A DNA stretch of 51,922 nucleotides from Polaromonas jejuensis NBRC 106434 (GTDB lineage Bacteria > Pseudomonadota > Gammaproteobacteria > Burkholderiales > Burkholderiaceae_C): assembly GCF_001598235.1 (NCBI RefSeq), contig NZ_BCYO01000026.1, positions 1 through 51,922 of the forward strand, in the 5' to 3' direction. Every line of letters starts with the position of its first letter. Position 1 is the first letter of the stretch. The translations under genes were made by a program, and so were the position numbers. Below the pieces are notes generated by a model, which saw only the letters and a list, made by a program, of their open reading frames with translations, was not told the DNA's origin and did not search any database. Below are positions 1 to 11,625 of this stretch, piece after piece.

Positions 1-969
<969 letters not shown>

Positions 970-1048
970 TTTCAACTCCGAAAAGTTACAAAACCAGTTA
1001 ACACCGACAGCCAGCCGTAGCACAAACCTCGCTACGCCAGCTCAAATA

Positions 1049-1123
<75 letters not shown>

Positions 1124-1203
1124 TGAACTCAAAACACACTTCACACGGCAACCCGGCGAAAATCAACCAACAGAACCCATAAAAGCCTGCAACCAAGCCC
1201 CTA

Positions 1204-1277
1204 TGGAGCGGGAGACGGGAATCGAACCCGCGTCATTAGCTTGGAAGGCTAGGGTTCTACCATTGAACTACTCCCGC
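1204..1277 (-). tRNA. tRNA-Gly (TCC anticodon)
   Basis: On the minus strand the acceptor arms are GCGGGAG/CTCCCGC, the anticodon loop is CTTCCAA (anticodon TCC), and the T arm contains GGGTTCGATTCCC. The CCA end is encoded after discriminator T. It is the middle gene of the Tyr-Gly-Thr-tuf run. Confidence 0.97.
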
Positions 1278-1376
1278 GCAGCTCTGCCAAATCAACTCTC
1301 ACTCAATTACCTCACAACCCAAGGCAAGCTTACGACACTTGCCTTGCGTTTTCACTCGCCAGAATCAACAAGATTC

Positions 1377-1462
1377 TGGTGGATGGGGCTGGATTCGAAC
1401 CAGCGTAGGCGTTAGCCAACAGATTTACAGTCTGCCCCCTTTAGCCACTCGGGCACCCATCC
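1377..1462 (-). tRNA. tRNA-Tyr (GTA anticodon)
   Basis: This is an 86-nt class II tRNA on the minus strand with acceptor arms GGATGGG/CCCATCC, an anticodon loop CTGTAAA (anticodon GTA), a long variable arm, and a T arm with GGTTCGAATCC. The CCA end is encoded. It is the first gene of the tRNA-tuf transcription unit. Confidence 0.97.
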
Positions 1463-1478
1463 TTTGAGAGAACCTCGG

Positions 1479-1484
1479 ATTATG
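1479..1484 (-). promoter_or_regulatory. possible -10 box for the tRNA-Tyr/Gly/Thr-tuf unit
   Basis: On the minus strand, CATAAT preceded by TGG lies 17 nt before the 5' end of mature tRNA-Tyr, a suitable place for a -10 element. I see no good TTGACA match 17 nt upstream, so the call rests on the -10 alone. The rest of the 1463-1777 gap shows no gene. Confidence 0.35.
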
Positions 1485-1777
1485 CCACGGTTTTATGTCG
1501 GAGGCCACGAAGCTCGACAGTAAAAACACTAAAAATTGCGGGAGCCCTGGTTTCAGGCGCTTTAAAGACATGCCAACGCTTCACGCCTGACACCAAGGTG
1601 CCGGCCTGTTGGCCGCCTTCAACCGCCACCGGCCTTCAGGCATGATGGAAGATTCATCGCCCTCCCCGTCAAAGATTGGGCTTGTTGAGGCCGCGCGGGC
1701 ATGGTAGTTGCTCGATATTGACGGCTTCCAGACCTCACTTACGCCGAGTCAACCGCCCGCCTGTCAAAAAGCGCCTT

Positions 1778-2884
1778 ATGAATTCCCTGCCGCCCGCCCC
1801 CCTATCAGCAGAACCAGTCACAGCTTCCCCGCGCCGGGTCAATCTGGCCTTGCAGGGCGGCGGCTCCCATGGCGCCTTCACCTGGGGCGTGCTGGATGTC
1901 CTGCTGCAGGATGAGCGCATTGAGATCGACGGCATCAGCGGCGCCAGTGCGGGCGCCGTCAATGCCGTGGCGCTGGCACACGGATTCGCGCCTGCGCAGG
2001 ACGGCAGCCCGACACCCAAGCCCAGGGAAGCGGCGCGCGCCTCACTGGCCAAAATCTGGCAGGGTGTCGCGGCCATGGGGAGCCTGGGCTCGATGGCCGA
2101 CAGCATCAGCAAGATGCTGATGGGAGGCTGGCCTTCCGAGAAAGTGGGCACCAACTTTTTCGGAAACACCATGAGTCAATGGATGTCCCCTTACCAGTCC
2201 AATCCGCTGGACATCAACCCGCTGCGCAAACTGCTGCAGGCGGAAATCGCCTTTGCCGGCATTGCGGCCTTGCAAGCCCCGAAAGTCTTTGTCTCGGCCA
2301 CCCATGTGACCACCGGCCGGGCCGAGATTTTTTTTGGCAAGCACCTGACACTGGAAGCGGTGATGGCCTCCACCTGCCTGCCAACGCTGTTTCAGGCCGT
2401 GGAAATTAACGGGCAACCCTACTGGGATGGCGGTTTTTCCAGCAACCCCGCGCTGCTGCCGCTCATCAGCGAATGCAGCAGCCGCGACATCATCGTGGTG
2501 CAGATCAACCCGCTCAAGCGCCCCGAGATCCCGCAAACGCCGCACGACATCATGGACCGCGTGAACGAGCTGACCTTCAATGCCAGCCTGCTGTCCCAGA
2601 TGCGCACCATCGATTTCATCAACCGGCTACTGGCTGACGGGCGCCTGCAGGAAGGCGTGAAATACAAAAGCCTGCTGCTGCACCGCATCGACGGCGGCGA
2701 AGCGCTGGAAGAGATGCCTTCGTCCAGCAAGATGTCCGCCGACACGGCCATGATCGAAAAACTGTTTGAAATGGGCCAGGGCGCCGCCAAACGCTGGCTG
2801 CGCCGCCACTTTGAGGCCCTGGGCCGGCAGAGCACCGTCGATATCCACCGGGACTACGTGGGCAGCCTTCCGCGGGAGTTTTAG
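1778..2884 (+). CDS. patatin-like phospholipase family protein
   Basis: This is a predicted serine lipid acyl hydrolase of the patatin/RssA family, 368 residues from the ATG at 1778. The N-terminal region has the oxyanion-hole motif LQGGGSHGAF, followed by the nucleophile elbow GASAGAVNAV (GxSxG), and further on the catalytic aspartate in the WDGGFSSNP segment (DGG). I see no signal peptide, so it is probably cytoplasmic or membrane-associated. I chose this start because it lies just ahead of the conserved block; an in-frame extension to 1676 is possible but has no family support. It converges with ung. The true substrate is unknown. Confidence 0.9.
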   Translation: MNSLPPAPLSAEPVTASPRRVNLALQGGGSHGAFTWGVLDVLLQDERIEIDGISGASAGAVNAVALAHGFAPAQDGSPTPKPREAARASLAKIWQGVAAMGSLGSMADSISKMLMGGWPSEKVGTNFFGNTMSQWMSPYQSNPLDINPLRKLLQAEIAFAGIAALQAPKVFVSATHVTTGRAEIFFGKHLTLEAVMASTCLPTLFQAVEINGQPYWDGGFSSNPALLPLISECSSRDIIVVQINPLKRPEIPQTPHDIMDRVNELTFNASLLSQMRTIDFINRLLADGRLQEGVKYKSLLLHRIDGGEALEEMPSSSKMSADTAMIEKLFEMGQGAAKRWLRRHFEALGRQSTVDIHRDYVGSLPREF

Positions 2885-2935
2885 CCGAATCCCGGGAGTT
2901 TTTGGCAGCTTACCCACAGGACACGGGCGTCAGAA

Positions 2936-2952
2936 GCTATCAAAACGATAGC
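2936..2952. repeat. 17-bp palindromic dispersed repeat, copy 1
   Basis: GCTATC-AAAAC-GATAGC sits between the convergent patatin and ung genes. Three related copies occur at 5962, 7380 and 11360. It could act as a weak bidirectional hairpin here, but there is no T-run. Confidence 0.6.
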
Positions 2953-2966
2953 AAATGCCCCGGCTT

Positions 2967-3698
2967 TCAGCCTTTTTGATGCAGGTCGCGCCATTCCCGC
3001 GCCTGCGAGAAATGCCCGCAGCCGATAAAGGGCAGCGGCGGCCGCAGCGCCGACAGCGGCGACGGATGGTTGGCCACCAGCACCCTGTGACGGCCGGCGT
3101 CGATCAGCGCCCGTTTGCTTTGGGCATGGGCGCCCCACAGCATGAACACCACCGGGTGATCGCCCTGCGAGACCTGCCGGATCACGGTATCGGTCAGCAC
3201 CTCCCAGCCTTGGCCGGCGTGGCTGGCCGGAAGGCCCTCCTCCACCGTCAGGCAGGTGTTGAGCAGCAGCACACCGTGCGTCGCCCACTTCGCCAGGCTT
3301 CCACCCGGCACCGGGAACGTGGGCGGCGCCGTACCCAGGTCGCGCTGCAATTCCTTGAAGATGTTGCGCAGCGACGGCGGCAAGGGCACGCCCGGTGCCA
3401 CGGAAAAAGCCAGTCCCTCGGCCTGGCCCAGCCCGTGGTACGGGTCCTGGCCCAGAATGACGACGCGCACCTCTTCAGGCGGCGTGAGTTCCAGCGCCCG
3501 CAGCGGCCGGGGCGGAAAGATCGTCGCGTTCTCGGCCAGCCGGCTGCGCAGGAAGCCCAGCAGTTTCTGGCCGGTAGCACTGGCAAAAAAGGAATCCGTG
3601 ATGGGCCGCCAACCGGGTGCCACGGGCCAGGCCGCGGGGTCTGCGCCGGTCAAGCGGTCAGGCGCGCCCGTCATCAAGGGGTCAAGCGCTTGGTTCAT
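2967..3698 (-). CDS. ung: uracil-DNA glycosylase (family 1)
   Basis: This enzyme removes uracil from DNA as the first step of base excision repair. The 243-residue protein has the family 1 water-activating motif GQDPYHG near residue 80, the LLLNTCLTVEEG segment, and the DNA-intercalating loop HPSPLSA near the C-terminus, all intact. Its length is normal for bacterial Ung with a short N-terminal extension. It is encoded just downstream of trpC (10-nt gap) on the same strand, so it may be read through from the trp genes. Confidence 0.97.
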   Translation of the reverse strand: MNQALDPLMTGAPDRLTGADPAAWPVAPGWRPITDSFFASATGQKLLGFLRSRLAENATIFPPRPLRALELTPPEEVRVVILGQDPYHGLGQAEGLAFSVAPGVPLPPSLRNIFKELQRDLGTAPPTFPVPGGSLAKWATHGVLLLNTCLTVEEGLPASHAGQGWEVLTDTVIRQVSQGDHPVVFMLWGAHAQSKRALIDAGRHRVLVANHPSPLSALRPPLPFIGCGHFSQAREWRDLHQKG

Positions 3699-3707
3699 GG
3701 AAGCCGC

Positions 3708-4514
3708 CTACTGGCTGCCAAACAACTGGGCCAGGGCCAGCCCGGGCTCTTCCGCACGCATGAAGGCCTCGCCAACCAAAAAGGCGTTGACCCCGGCCTC
3801 GCGCAGGCGCTTGACATCGGCCGGCGTCGCAATGCCGGATTCCGTGACCAGCAGGCGGTCCGCCGGCACCTGGCCCAGCATGCCCAAGGTGGTGTCCAGC
3901 GAGACCTCAAAGGTCTTCAGGTTGCGGTTGTTGATGCCTATCAGTCGGGTTTTCAGCTTGAGCGCGCGGTCCAGTTCGGCCTCGTCATGCACCTCGACCA
4001 GCACCGCCATGTCGAGCGACATGGCCAGCGCTTCCAGCGCCGTCATCTGCGCATCGTCAAGGCAGGCGGCAATCAGCAAGATGCAGTCGGCGCCCATGAC
4101 GCGCGCCTCATACACCTGGTAGGCGTCGACCATGAAATCCTTGCGCAGCACCGGCAGGCTGCACGAGGCCCTGGCCTGCTTCAAATAGTCAATGCTGCCC
4201 TGGAAAAATTGTTTGTCCGTGAGTACCGACAGGCAGGCCGCGCTGATTTTCCCGTCGCCCTCGGCATAGCTCTGCGCAATATCGGCCGGAATGAAATCCG
4301 CGCGCAGCACGCCTTTGGACGGGCTGGCTTTTTTGATCTCGGCAATCACCGCCGGCTGGCCCGCGGCGATTTTGGCGCGCAGAGCGCCGACAAAGTCCCG
4401 CGTGAGCACGCGCGACTCGGCGTCTTCGCGCATGGCGGCCAGGGGCTTTTTCTTGATCGCCGCGGCGACTTCTTCGCGCTTGACGGCAACAATTTTGTTC
4501 AGGATGTCAGACAT
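3708..4514 (-). CDS. trpC: indole-3-glycerol phosphate synthase
   Basis: This catalyses ring closure and decarboxylation of CdRP to indole-3-glycerol phosphate in tryptophan synthesis. The 268-residue protein has the family motif [13 protein letters not shown] (catalytic Lys and Glu region), [12 protein letters not shown], and the phosphate-binding VTESGI and GEAFMR stretches of a TIM barrel. It is monofunctional, not fused to TrpF. Its ATG lies 5 nt after the trpD stop, which indicates translational coupling. Confidence 0.97.
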   Translation of the reverse strand: MSDILNKIVAVKREEVAAAIKKKPLAAMREDAESRVLTRDFVGALRAKIAAGQPAVIAEIKKASPSKGVLRADFIPADIAQSYAEGDGKISAACLSVLTDKQFFQGSIDYLKQARASCSLPVLRKDFMVDAYQVYEARVMGADCILLIAACLDDAQMTALEALAMSLDMAVLVEVHDEAELDRALKLKTRLIGINNRNLKTFEVSLDTTLGMLGQVPADRLLVTESGIATPADVKRLREAGVNAFLVGEAFMRAEEPGLALAQLFGSQ

Positions 4515-4519
4515 GGTGT

Positions 4520-5575
4520 TCAGGCTGCCGCTTGGGCGGCCAGTGTTTGGGACGTTGAAATAAGCTGCTGCAGGCGCGCCTTGGCCGCACCGGACTCCAG
4601 GGCGGCTTTTGCCAGATGAATCCCGTTTCGCATCGAATCAGCGACGTTGGCAGCATAGAGCGCCGCGCCGGCATTGAGAATGACAATGTCGCGCGCCGCC
4701 CCGGCCTGGTTGTCCAGCACGCCGAGCAGCATGGCCTTGGACTGCTCGGGCGTCTCAACGCGCAGCGCGCGGTTGCTGGCCATGGGCAGGTTGAAGTCCT
4801 CGGGGTGGATCTCGTATTCGCTGATCTCGCCGTTTTTCAGCTCACCGACCACCGTGGCGGCGCCCAGGCTGACTTCATCCATGCCGTCCTTGCCGTACAC
4901 CACCAGGGCGTGCTCGGCCCCCAGGCGCTGCAGCGCCCGGATCTGGATGCCCACCAGGTCGGGATGGAACACCCCCATCAGGATGTTGGGCGCGCCCGCC
5001 GGGTTGGTCAGCGGGCCCAGGATGTTGAAGATGGTGCGCACGCCCAGCTCCTTGCGAACGGGGGCGACGTTTTTCATGGCCGGGTGGTGGTTGGGCGCAA
5101 ACATGAAACCCACACCGACCTGCTCGATACAGCGGGCAATGGCTTCGGGCGGCAAATTGATGTTGATGCCCAGCGACTCGATCACGTCGGCGCTGCCCGA
5201 CTTGCTGCTGACGCTGCGCCCGCCATGCTTGCTGACCTTGGCGCCGGCCGCCGCGGCCACAAACATGGAGCAGGTCGAGATGTTGAAGGTGTGCGATCCG
5301 TCGCCGCCGGTGCCGACGATATCGACCATATGGGTTTTATCGGCGACATGGACCTTGGTGGAGAACTCGCGCATCACCTGGGCGGCCGCGGTGATTTCGC
5401 CTATGGTTTCCTTCTTGACGCGCAGGCCGGTGATGAGCGCCGCCATCATCACCGGCGACATCTCGCCGCTCATGATCAGCCGCATGATGTGCAGCATCTC
5501 GTCGTGAAAGATCTCGCGGTGCTCGATGGTGCGTTGCAGCGCTTCCTGCGGGGTGATTTTGTGGGTGTTCGGCAT
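4520..5575 (-). CDS. trpD: anthranilate phosphoribosyltransferase
   Basis: This transfers phosphoribose from PRPP to anthranilate. The 351-residue protein shows the conserved [18 protein letters not shown] loop, the [16 protein letters not shown] stretch, and the [16 protein letters not shown] signature. It is monofunctional, with no TrpG domain, in keeping with the separate trpG upstream. It is followed directly by trpC. Confidence 0.97.
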   Translation of the reverse strand: MPNTHKITPQEALQRTIEHREIFHDEMLHIMRLIMSGEMSPVMMAALITGLRVKKETIGEITAAAQVMREFSTKVHVADKTHMVDIVGTGGDGSHTFNISTCSMFVAAAAGAKVSKHGGRSVSSKSGSADVIESLGININLPPEAIARCIEQVGVGFMFAPNHHPAMKNVAPVRKELGVRTIFNILGPLTNPAGAPNILMGVFHPDLVGIQIRALQRLGAEHALVVYGKDGMDEVSLGAATVVGELKNGEISEYEIHPEDFNLPMASNRALRVETPEQSKAMLLGVLDNQAGAARDIVILNAGAALYAANVADSMRNGIHLAKAALESGAAKARLQQLISTSQTLAAQAAA

Positions 5576-5618
5576 GGGGGCTCTCCTTACTTGTTTCTTT
5601 GGACAGGGTCTTGGGTCG

Positions 5619-6284
5619 TCAAGTCGCCGGGTTATCGGAAAAGGCCAGCTTCAGGCCAAAGCCAATGAACATCAAGCCGGCCGCACGCTCCAGCCAATGC
5701 ATTCCGCGCTGGACGGCGCCCACGCGTTTTGCCAGCCAGGCCGCCGCCACCGCCCAACCGATATTGACCCACAGGCCATTGAAATTGAACAGCAGGCCGA
5801 GCAGCAAAAACGCCAGCGGCTTGTTCTCCACGCCGGGGGCGATGAACTGCGGCACGAAGGCCAGAAAGAACAGCGCCACCTTGGGATTGAGTGCATTCGT
5901 CCAGAAGCCCTGAAAAAATATGCTTTTCAGGGTCGAAGCCCGCGAAGGACGGGCGTCATCAGCTACCAAAGTCATAGCGCCCGGCGCACCTTCACGAGGC
6001 CGGCGCGCCAGCAGCAGGCGCAGGCCCACATACACTAGGTAGGCCGCCCCGGCCCATTTGAGCACGGTGAAGGCGGTGGCGGAGGCCGCCATCAAGGCGC
6101 TCACGCCTATGGCCGCGGCAAAGATGTGCACAAAGCAGCCCGCCGTGATGCCCAGCGCCGCCGCCACCCCGGCGCGGGCGCCCGAACGCAAGGCGTTGGT
6201 GACGATGTACAGCACATCCGGGCCTGGCGTGAGGTTGAGCAGCAGACCGGCCGCCACGAAAAACAGCAGATGATCGATTCCCAT
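5619..6284 (-). CDS. LysE/RhtB family amino-acid exporter
   Basis: This is a 221-residue inner-membrane protein with about six hydrophobic segments, starting [20 protein letters not shown]. The motif [12 protein letters not shown] near residues 16-27 is characteristic of RhtB/LysE exporters, which pump out amino acids or their analogues. An SD-like AGGAG precedes the start. It sits between a threonine-aldolase-like gene and trpD on the same strand. The substrate is not evident. A 17-bp palindromic repeat falls inside the coding sequence around residue 105. Confidence 0.93.
   Translation of the reverse strand: MGIDHLLFFVAAGLLLNLTPGPDVLYIVTNALRSGARAGVAAALGITAGCFVHIFAAAIGVSALMAASATAFTVLKWAGAAYLVYVGLRLLLARRPREGAPGAMTLVADDARPSRASTLKSIFFQGFWTNALNPKVALFFLAFVPQFIAPGVENKPLAFLLLGLLFNFNGLWVNIGWAVAAAWLAKRVGAVQRGMHWLERAAGLMFIGFGLKLAFSDNPAT
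5962..5978. repeat. 17-bp palindromic dispersed repeat, copy 2 (inside lysE-like gene)
   Basis: GCTACCAAAGTCATAGC matches the repeat consensus and is read through in frame within the LysE/RhtB-family gene, where it contributes to the segment around MTLVADD. Confidence 0.5.
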
Positions 6285-6296
6285 GCACGCGCTCCT

Positions 6297-7343
6297 CTAG
6301 GATTTGAAGAATTGACGGATCGCCGCCACCGCGCGGTCCACGCCTGCGGCATCCACATCCAGGTGGGTGACAAAGCGCAGGCGGTACAGGCCGGTGGCCT
6401 GGATGCCGTGATCCGCCAAGTGCTTGAGCAGCGCCGCGGATTGTTCCTTGGCCGCGCCCATCAGGTCGACGAACAGGATGTTGGTCTGCGGCGCTTCGAC
6501 CTGCAAGCCCTCAATCCCCGCCAGCCCCTCAGCCAGGCGCTGCGCCAAGGCGTGGTCGTTGGCCAGTCGCTCTATGTGGTGATCCAGTGCATAAGAGGCC
6601 GCCGCCGCCAGCATGCCGGCCTGGCGCATGCCGCCGCCCGCCATCTTGCGGATGCGGTGCGCCCGCGAGATGAGTTCGCGTGAGCCGCACAGCGCCGAAC
6701 CCACTGGCGCCCCCAGACCTTTGCTGAAGCAGACCGAGACGCTGTCGAAGCACTGGGCGATGCGGCGCGCCTCAGTTTTTGTGTCACTGCCGATTTGCGC
6801 GGCTTGCGCCACGGCGGCGTTGAACAGGCGCGCACCATCGAGATGGCGGCTGAGGCCTTTGGCTTGCGCCAGGCGCGTCGCCTGCTGCACATAATCAAAG
6901 GGCAGCAGCTTGCCGCCCAGCGTGTTTTCCAGCGCCAGCAGGCGGGTGCGCGCGAAATGCGCGTCATCGGGCTTGATCGCCGCCTCGATGTCGGCCAGGG
7001 ACAGCGTGCCGTCGGCCTGGTGGTTCAGCGGCTGCGGCTGCACGCTGCCGAACACCGCAGCGCCGCCGCCTTCCCATCGGTAGCAGTGCGCCATCTGGCC
7101 GACGATGTACTCGTCGCCGCGCTGGCAATGGCTCAGGATGGCGCAGAGGTTGCTCTGCGTGCCGGTGGGCACAAACAGCGCGGCTTCAAAGCCCAGCAGG
7201 GCGGCGATTTTTTCCTGCAGCGCGTTGACGCTGGGGTCGTCGCCGAACACATCGTCGCCGAGCGGCGCGGCCAGCATGGCGGCGCGCATCGCCGTCGTGG
7301 GTTGGGTGACGGTATCGCTGCGAAGATCGACTACTGAAACCAT
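6297..7343 (-). CDS. ltaE: low-specificity L-threonine aldolase
   Basis: This PLP enzyme cleaves threonine and allo-threonine to glycine and acetaldehyde. From the ATG at 7343 the 348-residue protein starts MVSVVDLRSDTVTQPT, the usual N-terminus of the family. It carries GDDVFGDDPSVNALQ, HLDGARLFNA (PLP-contacting Asp-Gly-Ala-Arg) and CFSKGLGAPVGS with the Schiff-base lysine. The start at 7343 is preferred over an upstream ATG at 7376 because homologues begin at the DLRSDTVT block. It lies between trpG and a LysE-type exporter, 12 nt upstream of the latter. Confidence 0.94.
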   Translation of the reverse strand: MVSVVDLRSDTVTQPTTAMRAAMLAAPLGDDVFGDDPSVNALQEKIAALLGFEAALFVPTGTQSNLCAILSHCQRGDEYIVGQMAHCYRWEGGGAAVFGSVQPQPLNHQADGTLSLADIEAAIKPDDAHFARTRLLALENTLGGKLLPFDYVQQATRLAQAKGLSRHLDGARLFNAAVAQAAQIGSDTKTEARRIAQCFDSVSVCFSKGLGAPVGSALCGSRELISRAHRIRKMAGGGMRQAGMLAAAASYALDHHIERLANDHALAQRLAEGLAGIEGLQVEAPQTNILFVDLMGAAKEQSAALLKHLADHGIQATGLYRLRFVTHLDVDAAGVDRAVAAIRQFFKS

Positions 7344-7379
7344 TTTCAGCCTCCAGCCAAGGAAATACGAGCGCAAGAA

Positions 7380-7396
7380 GCTATCAAATAAATAGC
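7380..7396. repeat. 17-bp palindromic dispersed repeat, copy 3
   Basis: GCTATCAAATAAATAGC lies in the short gap between trpG and ltaE. It can form a 5-bp stem with a 7-nt loop. Confidence 0.6.
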
Positions 7397-7401
7397 ATCT
7401 C

Positions 7402-7983
7402 TCATGTGCGCTGCTCCAGAAAATTCTTCAGCATCGCATGGCCGTGCTCGGTCAGGATGGACTCCGGGTGGAATTGCACGCCCTGAATCGGCAGCTCCTT
7501 GTGCCGCACGCCCATGATCTCGCCGTCGTCGGTCCAAGCGGTGACCGCCAGCACGTCCGGGCAAGACGATTTTTCAATCGCCAGCGAGTGGTAGCGATTC
7601 ACCACAAACTGCTCCGGCAGGCCGGCAAACACACCTTGCCGCGTGGTGGTGATCACGCTGGTCTTGCCGTGCATCAGCTGCCGGGCCCGGATGATCTTGC
7701 CGCCAAACGCCGCGCCTATGCTCTGGTGGCCCAGGCAGACGCCCAGGATGGGCAGCTTGCCGGCAAAGTGCTGGATCGCCGCTACCGAAATGCCGGCTTC
7801 GGCCGGCGAGCACGGGCCAGGCGAGACCACCAGCAGGTCCGGCGCTCGTGCGGCAATGTCCGCCACCGTGATCTCGTCATTGCGGAAAACTTCCACCTCC
7901 GCCCCCAACTCGCCGAAATACTGGACGATGTTGTAGGTGAAGCTGTCGTAGTTGTCGATCATCAAGAGTTTCATGCGCTTCAT
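7402..7983 (-). CDS. trpG: anthranilate synthase component II (glutamine amidotransferase)
   Basis: This subunit supplies ammonia from glutamine to TrpE and may also serve folate synthesis. The 193-residue protein has [10 protein letters not shown], the nucleophile elbow GVCLGHQ and the His-Glu pair in [13 protein letters not shown]. An AGGAGG lies 8 nt before the ATG at 7983, which favours that start over the ATG at 7974. It follows the chorismate mutase gene by 3 nt. Confidence 0.97.
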   Translation of the reverse strand: MKRMKLLMIDNYDSFTYNIVQYFGELGAEVEVFRNDEITVADIAARAPDLLVVSPGPCSPAEAGISVAAIQHFAGKLPILGVCLGHQSIGAAFGGKIIRARQLMHGKTSVITTTRQGVFAGLPEQFVVNRYHSLAIEKSSCPDVLAVTAWTDDGEIMGVRHKELPIQGVQFHPESILTEHGHAMLKNFLEQRT

Positions 7984-7986
7984 GGT

Positions 7987-8301
7987 TCAGCCCTCCTGGC
8001 GCAGGCGCTTGAATTCGCCGCGCTCAAAGTCAATAAACGCGGCAATCATGGCGCGGTAGGTCGCTTCCATGACGGCCTCGGGTGCGCCCGCCTCACGGGC
8101 CTGCGCACGCACGCGCTCGATGATGAAGTCGATGCGCGCCTGGTCGTACACCTGGTCCGCGCTTTGCTTGATGCGCGCGGCCTGGGCCACATAGCCGCCG
8201 CGCTCGGCCAGCAGGGCCACGATGCGGTCGTCGAGGGCGTCGATGTGGCGGCGCACATCGGCCATGGTGTCGCAGTGCTGGACATTGGGATGGGTGGTCA
8301 T
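7987..8301 (-). CDS. AroQ-type chorismate mutase / isochorismate-pyruvate lyase-like protein
   Basis: This small all-helical protein of 104 residues belongs to the AroQ fold, which rearranges chorismate to prephenate. The conserved pattern RRHIDALDDRIVALLAERG near residues 14-32 and the ARIKQSADQVYDQAR segment carry the expected Arg and Lys residues. It lies between trpE and trpG with 3-nt gaps on both sides, so it is co-translated with anthranilate synthase at the chorismate branch point. Isochorismate-pyruvate lyase activity (PchB-like) cannot be excluded from sequence. Confidence 0.88.
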   Translation of the reverse strand: MTTHPNVQHCDTMADVRRHIDALDDRIVALLAERGGYVAQAARIKQSADQVYDQARIDFIIERVRAQAREAGAPEAVMEATYRAMIAAFIDFERGEFKRLRQEG

Positions 8302-8304
8302 GGC

Positions 8305-9804
<1,500 letters not shown>

Positions 9805-9862
9805 GATGGGGTCCTTCGCCGGTGGGCAACGTGCTAAAGACGTCGCCACCTGTCATTCAAAC

Positions 9863-9906
9863 GCCCCGAAGTCCGGGGCCGGGGTGCTCTTGCGTAGCGC
9901 AAGAGC
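9863..9906. other. two adjacent stem-loops upstream of trpE
   Basis: Two strong inverted repeats lie about 60-100 nt before the trpE start: GCCCCG/CGGGGC with a 5-nt loop (9863-9879), and GCTCTTGCG/CGCAAGAGC with a 3-nt loop (9886-9906). On the trpE strand they would be in the leader. I found no short reading frame with clustered Trp codons, so classical attenuation is not supported. The rest of 9805-10248 holds no gene that I can see. Confidence 0.4.
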
Positions 9907-10248
9907 GCATCAAAATCGGGATGACGCAGGACCTGCGGCAAAAGCACGGGTTCCGCACAAATCGGCTGACCCGTGAACGCCTCAGGCGTGCGAGAAATGA
10001 CAGGTACGCCAGGGCCAGGCTCCCCGGCCTGCACAACCTGTTTGAATGATGCGATGCATGAACATGTTGCCCAAAGTGTAGCAAAGAGCCGGGCCCTCCT
10101 GCCCGCCAGGCGCAAAGCTGGAAAAACCGGCACTGGTACTAATGCTCATCTCGCAAACCCTGTTGCGGGCAAAGGACGGCCGCCTTCACAATGAACTTGC
10201 AAAAACGAACGGTCGTTCTATTTCAAGAATCATTTTTGGAGACTTCTC

Positions 10249-10836
10249 ATGACTTTGACAACGCGATGCATGGCGGGCCTGGCGGGTTTGCTGCTGTCAC
10301 TCGGCATCCTGGCCGCTCCGGTGGAGATTTCCGGCATCAAGCTCGAGGATCCGCTCGACATTCATGGCGCCAAACTCCAGCTCAATGGCGCGGGCATCCG
10401 CTACAAAGCGGTGTTCAAGGTCTATGTCGCCGGCCTGTATCTCGGCAAGAAAGCCGCCACGCCGGAGGAGGTGTATGCCGCCACCGGCCCCAAGCGCATC
10501 AGCATCACGCTGCTGCGCGAGATCGACTCCAATGAGCTGGGCAAAGCCTTCACCAAAGGCTTTGAAGAAAACACACCGAAGGGGGAAATGTCCAAGCTGA
10601 TCCCCGGCCTGATCAGAATGGGCCAGATATTTGCCGACCAGAAAAAACTGCTGCCCGGCGAAAACTTCAGCATTGACTGGATCCCCGGCACGGGCACCAT
10701 CATCACGGTCAAGGGAAAACCACAGGGCGAGCCCTTCAAGGAGCTTGAATTTTTCAACGCCCTGATGCGCATCTGGCTGGGCCCGCAACCGGCCGACTGG
10801 AAACTCAAGGACGCCCTGCTCGGCAAAGCCGCCTGA
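10249..10836 (+). CDS. secreted chalcone isomerase-like family protein
   Basis: The 195-residue protein starts with a clear signal peptide, MTLTTRCMAGLAGLLLSLGI, with likely cleavage near LAAPVEI, so it should be periplasmic. The body, with IRYKAVFKVYVAGLYLGKKA and KAFTKGFEENTP, matches the bacterial chalcone-isomerase-like family, whose members bind fatty acids or have unknown function; true chalcone isomerase activity is unlikely. GGAGA lies 7 nt upstream of the ATG. It is a single gene, divergent from trpE and convergent with gph. Confidence 0.85.
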   Translation: MTLTTRCMAGLAGLLLSLGILAAPVEISGIKLEDPLDIHGAKLQLNGAGIRYKAVFKVYVAGLYLGKKAATPEEVYAATGPKRISITLLREIDSNELGKAFTKGFEENTPKGEMSKLIPGLIRMGQIFADQKKLLPGENFSIDWIPGTGTIITVKGKPQGEPFKELEFFNALMRIWLGPQPADWKLKDALLGKAA

Positions 10837-10908
10837 AGCGGACGCCGAGGCGGACCGCCTGATGTTTGGTGGGGCGTCACGGGATTTGATGGGGCGCAGG
10901 CCCCGTTG

Positions 10909-11625
10909 TCATTGCCGCCGCAATTCAGCCAGTGAGTCGATAAACCCATCGGCATCCACCGCGCGCACCGGCTCGCCGTGGTTGTAGCCGTAGCTCACCA
11001 ACACCACCGGACAGCCGGCGGCCCGCGCGGCCTGGGCGTCATTGCTGGAGTCGCCAATCATCAGGGTGCGGGCGGGTCGCGTACCCAAAAATTCACAGGC
11101 CTTCAGCAAAGGCAAGGGATCGGGCTTCTTGCGCTCGAACGAGTCCCCGCCGAATACCTCACGGAAAAAACCGTCCAGGCCCTTGAGCTTGAGCAGAGCG
11201 CGCGCAAAGGCGGCCGGCTTGTTGGTCAGGCACACCAGCGGCAAGCCACGTGCCTGCAAGCCGCACAGCCCTTCCAGAACGCCGGGATAGAGTGCTGAAT
11301 GGCGACCATTGACGGCATCGTAGTGCCGCTGGTAACTGGCGTAGGCCGGTTCATAATGCGCTACCAAATCAATAGCTTCCGATGCATGTTTCGCCTGGGT
11401 CTGAACATGATTGAGCACTGATTTCACCAGATGCTCCGAGCCTTTTCCGACCATGCGGCTGACCGTCGCCGCCTCCAGCGGAAGGCCCGCCAGGCCGTGC
11501 AGCGCAAGATCGCCCAGCATCAGGTTAAGCGCGGCAACAAAATCACCCATGGTGTCCACCATGGTGCCATCGAGGTCGATGATGGCGGCATCAAAACGGT
11601 CTTGGTTCAACTTAATAGAGTTCAC
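10909..11625 (-). CDS. gph: phosphoglycolate phosphatase / HAD hydrolase
   Basis: This 238-residue HAD-superfamily phosphatase is predicted to hydrolyse 2-phosphoglycolate from DNA repair or oxygenation reactions. HAD motif I is IIDLDGTMVDT near residue 16, motif II VCLTNKPAAF, and motif III/IV KKPDPLPLL and MIGDSSNDAQAARAAG. The start is a GTG at 11625 that lies inside the first unit of a triple direct repeat, so residues 1-5 come from repeat DNA. The native start may have been displaced by an insertion. A 17-bp palindromic repeat is also read through in frame near residue 85. Confidence 0.9.
   Translation of the reverse strand: MNSIKLNQDRFDAAIIDLDGTMVDTMGDFVAALNLMLGDLALHGLAGLPLEAATVSRMVGKGSEHLVKSVLNHVQTQAKHASEAIDLVAHYEPAYASYQRHYDAVNGRHSALYPGVLEGLCGLQARGLPLVCLTNKPAAFARALLKLKGLDGFFREVFGGDSFERKKPDPLPLLKACEFLGTRPARTLMIGDSSNDAQAARAAGCPVVLVSYGYNHGEPVRAVDADGFIDSLAELRRQ
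11360..11376. repeat. 17-bp palindromic dispersed repeat, copy 4 (inside gph)
   Basis: GCTACCAAATCAATAGC occurs inside gph, where the minus strand encodes the EAIDLVAHYE segment. Confidence 0.55.

Noticed and set aside
2955..4619. long plus-strand reading frame opposite ung and trpC
   Set aside because: It is antisense to two clearly conserved genes and has the Arg/Gln/His-rich composition of a shadow frame.
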